64,000 nucleotides of DNA, taken from NCBI RefSeq assembly GCF_963678635.1, contig NC_087065.1, positions 38,591,888 through 38,655,887 on the forward strand, given 5' to 3'. Position numbers and translations under genes: made by a program. Source of the stretch: Symsagittifera roscoffensis (lineage: Eukaryota > Xenacoelomorpha > Acoela > Convolutidae). Under the pieces are notes generated by a model. The model did no database searches and was not told the origin of the DNA. It worked only from the letters and a program-made list of their open reading frames with translations. Shown here piece after piece: positions 1 to 8,793 of the stretch (its first letter is position 1; each line of letters opens with the position of its first letter).

Positions 1-1042
1 TCGAAAATTTTTCATTTTGTCTCTGTGTTCATTACTGTTTTCTAACTGTCTGTTGGCTACGTTTGTGATTCAGCTTTGTAAACAAAATTCTGGAAATGAT
101 TGCGAACCTTTGAAAATGATACTTCAGTTTTTTTGTTTCCATGCGTTCGTTGACTTTTTTCTATCAGCCTTTTGGCTGTGTTTGTAAATTCACCAACTGA
201 TTTAGTAGAATTTCATTTTTCGGCTCCAAAGGTTTATTTGGCTGAAAAATTTTTGATAGATGTTGTGGCCCATTCACGTCGTTCTTTTAAACGTGGAATA
301 GATTTACTTTGTGTTTTTTGGCCCCAGCCCTGAGCACTGCAGAATTTTTATGGGGAGGATTAGTGTTTTCAATTTTACCGTGACCGTTAAAGGTGCGGAT
401 GACATTGTGAACCCTCCGACCGTAACCGAAGTGGGATTCGAACGAACGACTCGCGCATTAAGAGCGGCAGAGTTTACTTAACTGGCCATGGCAGATATGT
501 ATTACTACTATGCGTGGGCTCGATCCGGGGGAGGGATGCTTGAAAATTATTTTTCTCAGAATGAACATCAGTTGTGTCAAACGTGTTAAGATCCGTTTTT
601 TGACGTTTTATCAATTAATTTTTTGATATGTTTTCTGTCGCACGTGTAAAATTTTGGAAAGTAGAATACCTCCAGTTTAAAATTTTAAAAATCCTTATCG
701 CGAATAGGCTCGCGATAGAAACTTTAGCTTGGGTAGTTTTCTTACATCCATTTTTCACACTAATTCGGGGTTTATGTGATGTAGTGTTTATATTGCTTCG
801 CAGCTGATATTTTTCAGGTAGGAGTATGATCTAATCGAAATTCTGTCATTTATTCAAACATCAGAACAAATTATGTGTAGTTTTCAAAGTTTTGAAGATT
901 TTGGATGGCGTGTCTTTGTTATTCTGGCATAAATCTATTGCAAATCGTCTCCAAAATGATAATATTGTTTCAGATTTAATATAGCCAAATGTTTTAGATA
1001 GTAGTGTTTCTCTTTCCCAATAGAAAGAGAATTTTATTTCAG
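1..1042. other. Non-coding stretch upstream of zinc-finger gene 1
   Basis: No coding exon was recognised here. Bases 1-90 and about 115-200 resemble the tail of the dispersed R1 repeat (a 'gttcattact' segment, then 'ctgtctgttggct'). A degenerate tRNA-like block lies on the minus strand at 418-494. The stretch ends in a polypyrimidine-AG acceptor (1031-1042) directly before the first exon of gene 1. The promoter or upstream exon could not be placed. Confidence 0.5.
418..494 (-). repeat. tRNA-derived pseudogene/SINE head
   Basis: Read on the minus strand, it has an A-box-like 'tggccagttaagt' and a good B box 'gttcgaatccc' at tRNA-like spacing. The T stem and acceptor stem do not pair properly, so this is a decayed tRNA-derived repeat and not a working tRNA gene. 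Confidence 0.4.
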
Positions 1043-1100
1043 ATCCTTTGTGTTAAATCAAGAAGCTGGCAGGTTTTGTTTACTTGCTTTTCTGAAAACT

Positions 1101-3354
1101 ATGTCTGTTAATTTGACAGAAGATGATGTTCAAACAATACGTGATGTTCTGCGACAGATTGGATCGGGAAGCAGTCAAGGACTCTCGACGGTGTACACTC
1201 CTAACGTAAACCCTGCTTTGAATGGATACAACAAGCCCCCTAAAGGTTGCAAGTTCTCTGGAAGAAATTCTAAGTTCAAGAGACAACCACATGTTCCAGG
1301 GCAGCAGCAGCCTGTGGAACCGCGAGTTAACCCTGTGCTGCAGGCTAAAATGATGAGGCTTGCTAAGATGAATCTGCTTGGAGCTCATGCCAGCACTGAG
1401 GGACCCCTAGGATACGCGAATAAGCCAACGGGAGCGATTAAAACAGCAACTGATGGGCTGAGTCAGATTGATGCAATTTGCAGGACAGGGCTCCATACTA
1501 GCTGGGATAGAATAGGAAGAGCGCCTGAAGATATAGTGAAACAGTGCTTAGAAGCGAACTACCTGAAGTTGAGAAATACTTCAGACATCACTTCAGAGCA
1601 ACGAATCAAGCAGCTGATATCTTCATTGAGACTGCTGCTGATCGAGTTGAACATACCTTCGGATGAGTTTTTGAAGTACTTTGAAGAGTACTTGAACTTG
1701 TTGATTGAGGAGAAAAATTGGATTTCAATCACACCCTCAACAGCTTTGTTCATGGCTGTTAATTCTGAGCAGGATGACGGAAAACCAGATGAACCAAACA
1801 AAGACTCCTGGTTTACTTGTAAGAAATGCAAGTATGCCTACCCGCCGCAAAAGTTCCCCTGCATGATTTGCGGCTCTACATTCAAAACTATTTCAGATCT
1901 GTTTGCACATAACTTTGAAGTTCACTGTAAGCTTGTTTTTGAGTCGTTCCAATGTGAGATATGCTGTCGTGACTTTGGCCAGAACCCGATTGCTCTGAGA
2001 GGTCACTGTAACGCAGATCACTTTTGTAAGTTCGCTCACGTGGAGTGCCCGTACGGGTGCAAGGTTTTAATAGTAGAGGAGGGTAAAGGTACTCTGAATC
2101 AGCATTTGTACACTGAACATCTATGTAGGATCTGCAACGACCTTGTTGGCAAGTCTCTGACTGACCATCAGAACCATTTTCACTCTTTGGATAAGAACGC
2201 CGACTTAAAGGGCAATCCGATTGTCGAAGCGCTAACCGCGCCGCCAACGCAGCCGCAAGTTAATGGTCAAGCCAGTAACGGTTTTAAAAATAACCAACCC
2301 AGAAAGCCATGGCAGCCTAGATCGAATAAGTACGGCAATGATGGACGAGGCAAAAGTTTTGACAGGAAAGGGTCAAAATGGGACAGAGGGGCAAGGTCTC
2401 GAGACAAGTCTCATGATCGGAAGCGAAGATCAAGAAGCAGAGGCTCACGCAGCCGAAGATCCAGAAGCCGAGAACAAAGTAAACGTTCCAAAAGAAGTCG
2501 AAGTCGTGACCGAAGTTCAAGGCACAGTCGGGATAAGAAACGATCAAGATCAAAGAGTCGATATTCTAGAGCTAGTTACGATAGTAAAGCAGACAAGAAA
2601 TCGGAGCATCGAAGTTTTGAAACTCACAGCACGCGGGATACGAATAAGTCGTTTTCAGCCATTGAGATCCCAATTGCATCTCCGCCTCAGCGGATGTATA
2701 GTCCGTTGTCTGAAACAGAACCACTTACATATGGCTCGGTAAATTTGAATGAAGAGCGATCGAACCCGGTTTCACTAGGAGTTTCAATGCCACAGACAAG
2801 TACCGCTTCTAAAGGAGATGCAAATGTTTTCACTGCTCGCTGGTTTTTAGGCGATGAAAAATTAAGTTGGCTGAAATGTGCTGACTGTTTCCACAAAGTC
2901 CCTCCTCCCGGAACCTACTCGTGTCCTGTTTGTCCTGGCGATTACGAACTGCCCAGCTCTTTGTACAGACATGTGGAAGTGTCGCACGGATTTGCTGTTC
3001 CAAGATCATTCGACTGTGAGTTCTGTTCGGAGATATTTATAAACGCCGCCAAGTGGGACGATCATATGTATGCCCATCATTTATGCAAAGTTCACAGACA
3101 GAATCTCGCAGGAGTTACAGGGTCTGAAAGTGCGACCTCATTTGACCCTCGGGAGAAACCGAACGTGGACTTAGCCGTGAACGTCTCTTATTGTACCGAG
3201 TGTGAACATAGCACTTGGAAGGGGTATGTTGCGAGTGAGCCTAGAAGGGGTATCAGCAGTGTCCACGTGAAGTGCCCAGTCCCTGAGTGTCCTATGATGT
3301 TCCATTCACAACTCGCAGCAGACAGACACTTCGCCACAGATAAAAGATGCGCTA
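1101..3354 (+). CDS. Zinc-finger/RS-domain protein gene 1, exon 1
   Basis: This is the main exon of a predicted 940-residue protein whose named family I do not recognise. In order it has: an N-terminal low-complexity region; a helical domain (about residues 170-225) homologous to one in gene 2; a first Cys/His cassette (about 237-366) of CxxC pairs, a C2H2-like finger, and further C and H pairs; a dense Arg-Ser block (about 427-507); a second cassette (about 590-668); and a C2H2-like finger (about 696-750). The start is the first in-frame ATG after a strong acceptor ending at 1042; the frame stays open upstream but has no ATG. The exon ends at a consensus GTAAGT donor (3355) after one base of a codon; the open frame beyond it is intron read-through. 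RS domains are typical of nuclear splicing and RNA-processing proteins, so a nuclear RNA-linked role is inferred, not shown. Confidence 0.85.
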
Positions 3355-3548
3355 GTAAGTGTCATCTTAGATCAATCTTTGCTGCTTGTCAATTCATATG
3401 AGAAAGCAGTGTATAGGTGATTTAATCATTTCTTAATTGTCGTTTATTGTTGTCGTCACTGATAAGCTTCGCAACATATTGCCGCATATGGCCACATACT
3501 GTGATGTTTGATAAAACTTGCATATGTGGAATGTATTCTATACAACGT

Positions 3549-4715
3549 TTCACTTGACACATGTTTAAGAATTCCCTATGTTGACTTGTTAAAGTTTTTT
3601 TAACGTATTATTTGTGTCAGGTTACATTCAGGGGGATTGCAAATATGGCGTCCAAGTATGACTGCTTAAATCTTTATGGTTTTCGAGATATGGCGTTTTT
3701 TATGATTTTTTCATTTTTATTTCCAAAAACTTAGATATAAAAAACTAACCGAACTTGAAACTCTCAACTTCATAGTGCGGTGATGTCAAGGTTGTTCAGT
3801 TGGTTGCAAATCTAGCGTCCAAGTTTGACTGCTCGACTCTTTGTGGTTTTCGAGATATGGCGTGTTTTTTGATTTTTTCAATTTTTTTTTTAAAAACTTC
3901 CCTTTTTTGAAATTGTCAATTGAAATTCTTGAAACTTCTTCAATCGAAAACTCGTAAATTGAATTTCTTTGTGACCTGAATTTCCCAACCCTTCTGGTGC
4001 AATTTTGACAGGGTAAATTCAAGGCTCGCAATTCTTCCCTCCAAACATGACTGCTCAAATGCTTCTGATTTCGTGGCGATTTTAATTTTTTTTTTGTTAA
4101 TTTTTTTTCAATAATTTTTGATATTTTAAAAAAAAGAACTCGAAATGCTCATCCCTAAGGTGGTGTCTTGTCAGGTACACTTTTTTGTTGCCAATTCGGT
4201 TTCTAAAAATCACGGCTCAAATCTTTTTGGCTCCCGAGATGTGGCGATTTTTGATTTCTCCATTTTTCTTAAAAAAAAACTTATTAAAAAACTAACCGAT
4301 TAAATTCTCAATATCTTTGGCGGGGTTCTGAGAGAGTCTATTCAGAGGGCACTGTCAGGGTACAACTCTGGCCTCTAACGTTTAGTGCTCAAATCTTGTT
4401 TGTTTCCGAGATTGTTTGTTTCTCATGATTTTTCGATACTTTTGAAAAAAAACTAAGGGTTAAAAAATAAAACATTCTTCTCTATGGTGGGATGCTGTCT
4501 GGGTACAATATAGGGTAGCAATTATGCCCTCTCTTTTTATCTGCTCAAAGCATTTTGGTTTTCGACCCATGGCGTTTTTTTATGAAATAGAAACACCTGA
4601 TAGAAGAGCTCAGTTTATCTTCACTGTTGCATTAAATATCGGTGTTTTGGTACATGTTTTCGGAAGCTCTTTTTACATTAAACCATCTTTTTGAGGCACC
4701 GTAGGTGTGAGTCTT
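3549..4715 (+). repeat. Satellite-like array S-A (copy in gene 1 intron)
   Basis: About six diverged monomers of roughly 155-220 bp occur, each with a block like 'gcgtccaagtatgactgct' followed by 'gttttcgagatatggcg', a T-rich run and 'aactaaccgaactt'. Monomer blocks start near 3639, 3805, 4027, 4190, 4363 and 4517. The array has a conserved head ('ttgacacatgtttaag', 3553) and tail ('ttttggtacatgttttcgg', about 4646). Both also border the array at 12.99-16.15 kb, so the whole block behaves as one dispersed element. Confidence 0.7.
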
Positions 4716-4829
4716 GAGCTAGTTTTATTCGGCATTTTTATAGTATATTTCAGGAAAAGCATAATTCAAGATAATATTTTCTTGGAAATTGGCTACATAG
4801 CATTTTCATTTTCATAGCTTTCGGATTAT

Positions 4830-5065
4830 TGAATTGTTATTTCGACCATTGAAAATGGAGAAACTTTGTATTCGGGTGTGTTTTAGTTGTTTCTCTTTGT
4901 TTTCAACGCAAAATCATCTACCACAAATAATCATCTGAGAGTTGTGTGATATATCATATTAAAGGCCTTTCATTCGTAATTCTAACGACCTTAAAAATTT
5001 CAAAAAATTTCTCCCAGTGCCGAAAAAACCTGTTACAAATTTTTGATTTTTTGTTCAATTTCGAG
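4830..5065 (+). repeat. Dispersed repeat shared with 11.9-12.1 kb
   Basis: This block has the order 'gaccattgaaaatgg', 'caaaatca', 'accacaaataat', 'gtgatatatcat' and 'aaatttttgattttttg'. The same order recurs at about 11905-12115, downstream of gene 2. No coding potential is seen. The family is unknown. Confidence 0.6.
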
Positions 5066-5546
5066 TTAAAAACGCGATTGAGTAACATTTCCAGCGGTTA
5101 TGTGACAATGAAGATTTTATAAAGTAAAACTATTCTAAAAAAATAAGAAAATCTTCTCTCATTTTTTGTTTGGTATTCAGTTATTCAAAATTAATTTTGT
5201 CGATCATGCCTAACTTACTAATTCTCTCCAGGATCGTATAGTTTTTGAATCTTACCAACCACTCAAAACGTCAGCTTAGTGTTTTAGTAAGAACTTTTTT
5301 CTAACCTAAGTCGCAAATATCGGTGCCACTTTTAGGGCACCTTTACTGCATTTTGATAGCATGTGCTTGGACATTCGAATTGTAAAAAGTTAACAAAGTT
5401 GATGCATTTTTAATTCATAAAATGAACCGAATAATGAATCAAATAATTCATCAAATGAACCGAAAAAGGCTGTTTGTTTCAATCAACATAAGAATCATAA
5501 AAACTCGATTTTAGAAATTTAGATATAGAAACTCAATATATCCCGC

Positions 5547-5684
5547 AATGTGGCTCTGTTTTGCAATTTGTTACATGCAAAGTTAGATGCCTTCAGTTTA
5601 TTATATTCCAAATTAATGTGGCTCTATGTTTTGCAATTTGTTACATGCAAAGTTAGATGCCTTCAGTTTATGATATTCCAAATT
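5547..5684 (+). repeat. Tandem duplication, about 67-70 bp x2
   Basis: Two almost identical direct copies of a segment beginning 'aatgtggctct' and containing 'acatgcaaagttagatgcc' start at 5547 and 5614. It lies in the gene 1 intron. The few differences suggest a fairly recent local duplication. Confidence 0.8.
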
Positions 5685-6163
5685 ATTACTTGCAAAATTA
5701 TGTCTATTTGCATTTTGTGCCACTTTTGCTCAATCGTGTTGGCAATTCATTAGCATGTGTAGCTGTTTTATTCGTGGTTATTGTTTATCGGTGGTTAAGC
5801 GTGCGTGGTCTCATATATGAATATATCTGCAAAATATATTATTTCTGAAAGCTTATTTACAACAGTCGCATTCAAAGGCTCCTGGTTTTCTCTAAAATTA
5901 AATCATTTTTTGAAAGCTTATCATTTCGTTTCGCTGACGAGTCTGGACAACAGAATTGGAGTTTTAGGATGATAGAATTTTTCAGCGATTGCTTTTATTC
6001 ACTCAATGTGAGCGTAGCGTAATACTACGAAGCAACTTTGTCCTCCAACCTAAGTCGCAAATAAAAGCTCTTTGGCGTTTTTTTTTTGGTATATTTCTAA
6101 GTTTTTTCAGCTTATTGCATATGTAGCTGTTTTATTAGTTGCTGGTGCCAGTTGATTGACAAG

Positions 6164-6406
6164 TGACTGTGGCGCAAATGCGAGGACGTGAGACTCATAG
6201 TAATCTACTGGTCGGAGGTTGAATTCCGGCTAGTAGAATTTTTTTGTTTGGCGGTATTTTTGTTTTGCTGCATAGCATGGGCAAATTAATAGCAAATCTA
6301 GCTTTTTATAGGCAGCTAGTGTTCTTAATTTTTCATGCAATCGTGACGCAGATATGAGGACGAGAAACTTCTAATCTCAATGTCGGAAGTGTGATTCAGG
6401 CACAGC
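6164..6406 (+). repeat. Two tRNA-derived fragments
   Basis: At 6168-6236 there is an A-box-like 'tggcgcaaatgcgagga' and a B-box-like 'ggttgaattccgg'. A second, more decayed copy lies at about 6343-6406 ('gacgcagatatgaggacga' to 'gtgtgattcaggc'). They look like SINE heads inside the gene 1 intron, not working tRNAs. Confidence 0.4.
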
Positions 6407-6787
6407 AAAGTTATATTTTTCAAGGCTTATTTTTATCCTTTTCTTATTTCACTTTTTGGCTTTTTAGAGCTATTTCTTTCAGTGTTCTCGCTCGTATTTG
6501 CGAAGTGTAGCTTCACATGTTTAGAGAAATGTTCAAGTTTAGAGAAATAGTCAAGAAAAAAGATATTTAATTTTTTTGCAACGAATAACGTGGCGTAATA
6601 TACTGTGCTACTAAAGCTCCAAACGGGTACTAAAGCAGCAAACGGGTCAGTATTGCTATGAATCATTTTTTTGTTCAGCCTATTAATATGGTTAGAGTTA
6701 CAAGTACTTCCACACACACACACGTACTCTTACACGAGGTATTTATAATTGTTTTGATTTTGTTTACTCAAAATTATCTTGTTATAG

Positions 6788-7356
6788 AGTACAGGTTGGA
6801 CGACAATCTGAAGATGAAACACTGCGTGTCGTGCGTGCTGTCCATGAAACCAACCCGAATTTTGTGCTCCCATTGTCCACCCGAACTGTGCGAATACACG
6901 AATGAGTACGAACTACTCGACCACATTCTGTCAACACACTTCGTCGATTCCAGGTTGACATTGATTCCCTCCTTCGATTGCGATTTCTGTCAACGACAGT
7001 TCACCGACTCACAGTTTGGACTCTACATTGCTCATCTGAGCCGAGAACATAAGTTATGCGCTTTGCATAAATTTTGTGACGAATCTCTAGAATGCGAGTC
7101 CATGTTTCCCCGTGATTGGGACGATCCTTGTGTTAAGTGCGCCGACGGATCGACGACAGCTGGAAGTACGTCAGTGCCAATTCAGGTATCCAGTGGGATG
7201 TTCCAGAGTCCAGGGTTCCCCGGTGTATCGAATACACCAGCTCCCAGTTTTAACCTTCCCAATCCAGTTGCTTCTATGCAGGCTACTGGTGCCAGTGAAC
7301 CACTGACTGATGTCGGTTACTTTAGACTGTCAAGTGCACTCCAGTATTTTAACTGA
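6788..7356 (+). CDS. Zinc-finger/RS-domain protein gene 1, exon 2 (terminal)
   Basis: This exon encodes the last 188 residues or so. It starts with two bases that complete the codon split in exon 1. It carries a third Cys/His cassette: CxxC, a second CxxC 12 residues on, then H-x4-H, a C2H2-like unit with 'FDCDFC' and H-x4-H, and a trailing C-x2-H. This mirrors the cassettes of exon 1. The tail is a Pro/Ser/Gly-rich low-complexity stretch ending in TGA at 7354-7356. An AATAAA polyadenylation signal follows at 7441. The mixed, GC-richer codon use contrasts with the flanking DNA. The splice to exon 1 is inferred from phase and shared cassette type. Confidence 0.75.
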
Positions 7357-7440
7357 ACTCAGTTTCGAAAACACGAATTTGTCTTGCATGAGTATTTATT
7401 TCAGAAAGAAAGTATGCCTAATGGTTGAAATTGGAGGTCA

Positions 7441-7446
7441 AATAAA
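7441..7446 (+). terminator. Poly(A) signal of zinc-finger gene 1
   Basis: AATAAA lies 85 bases after the stop codon, at the usual distance for a short 3' UTR. No other canonical hexamer is closer. Confidence 0.55.
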
Positions 7447-7729
7447 TTTGTTAACACACTTTCGATATTCATTTTGAAGGTCATTTTTGAGGTTTCAGAT
7501 CTTCTTGGATTCATTCAACAGATCATGATGTTAAATTTGATAACGTAGATGATCGATTCAGAAAGCTAATTGGAACTGAAAACAAATTAGCCAGAGTACT
7601 TTTCGATTCTGATCACAAACTTCGAGAATATCATTGAAACGTTTTGTCGTCATTTGGATTCTCAAAAAAGAACTTAAGAAATCTCAGTTTTCGGAGAAAA
7701 AAAATAAACCTTATCATGTCTGTTATTGA

Positions 7730-8107
7730 TAGAGATGTTCCGGAGTTCGGGTAAACTTCCTAGGTAATTCCGGTTTCGGAATCCGGTGAATAATTTCCAG
7801 GTTTTTGTAAACAATTTTACTATCTCCGACCAAAAAATTAGTTTTTGGCCGGAGATAGTCAAACACGAGTTATTGAATAAAAAAATATGTTATCATGGAT
7901 CAAAACCAATTTTTCCTATAGCTCCGGAGTCAATCTGTTAGGTTTAATGGAATTGATGTTGATTTGATGCACAAAGCACAGTGAAACACAGATAGCCAAC
8001 ATGCATTATGCAGTTACTCATCGGCACCAAATGAATTCTGGAATCCTCCTCCGGAATCCTGAATCCGGCAATTTAAAATTCCGGCGAAATCAATCCGGTT
8101 ACATCTA
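7730..8107. mobile_element. hAT-type MITE with 8-bp target duplication
   Basis: The element begins 'tagagatgttccgg' and ends with the inverse of 'tagatgtaaccgg', imperfect terminal inverted repeats. It is flanked by gttattga (7722-7729) and gttattca (8108-8115), an 8-bp target duplication with one mismatch. The middle holds an inverted repeat ('actatctccgaccaaaaa' and its complement). No transposase is present, so it is non-autonomous. The 8-bp duplication and TAGAGATG-like ends fit the hAT superfamily. Confidence 0.7.
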
Positions 8108-8115
8108 GTTATTCA

Positions 8116-8751
8116 TACCACATAAGGGTAGAATGAATTTTCCGTTGGATGATTTCAATTTTTTGATGTGGATTTTTTATGTGGGGTTGGCCAGACAACG
8201 TTCTAATTTTATGTGGGTTTAAGAACGTTGTCTGATCATCCAGCGAACCGTTAAATATGATGCGCAACCTTATCTATTTGGCTCGATTTTTTCTCTAGTT
8301 ATTGGCTAAACCAGTATATTTGATTTCAATATTTTTTTAAGAAAACAAAAGCATGGTATGATGTGTTACGCTTGTCTCAGCACGTATGGGATGATATTAT
8401 ACATACTAACAGTCTACGTCTTTGGAGACAGATTGTTAAATTAGCGTAAAACTTCTAATGTGGATTGTTTGCACCACCGTCGTACAAAAAATTTAATTAA
8501 AATATGATAAACAATATAATGCATGTGTGCTCTGAAAATAGAAAAACGAAACCTGCTATTCACAAGCACCATATGTGACCCCATGTGAGCAAATAATGAA
8601 CTAATGCACGTTTTTCTGATTTCGATCGTTCTGTTAACAGTTGGCACTCAAATAAATACATCAAAAAGTCGTGCTAGACGAAAGCTTTAGTTACGAGGGG
8701 CTATTTGATACGAGGGGCTTAGTTTGTAGGCAGGAGCCCTTTTGATTTTAG
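8116..8751. other. Intergenic stretch upstream of zinc-finger gene 2
   Basis: No gene was recognised. A short hairpin lies at about 8191-8233 (arms 'cagacaacgttct' and 'agaacgttgtctg'). The stretch ends in a 'ttttgattttag' acceptor (8740-8751), suggesting that the 5' end of the gene 2 mRNA is made by cis- or trans-splicing at 8752. Confidence 0.5.
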
Positions 8752-8793
8752 ATGACATGACTGTACTAAAACGTGACAAACGTCACTGACAAA

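Larger units (their letters stand above)
3355..6787 (+). other. Intron of zinc-finger gene 1
   Basis: The donor is GTAAGT at 3355. The acceptor is 'cttgttatag', ending at 6787. Exon 1 leaves one base and exon 2 supplies two, making a Lys codon, so the phase fits. The alternative acceptor seven bases downstream would shift the frame. The intron holds a satellite-like array, a 67-bp duplication and two tRNA-like fragments. Confidence 0.75.

Noticed and set aside
2263-2742. 159-codon open frame on the + strand overlapping gene 1
   Set aside because: It is an off-frame shadow of the RS/Arg-rich coding region of gene 1; that frame's biased composition explains it.
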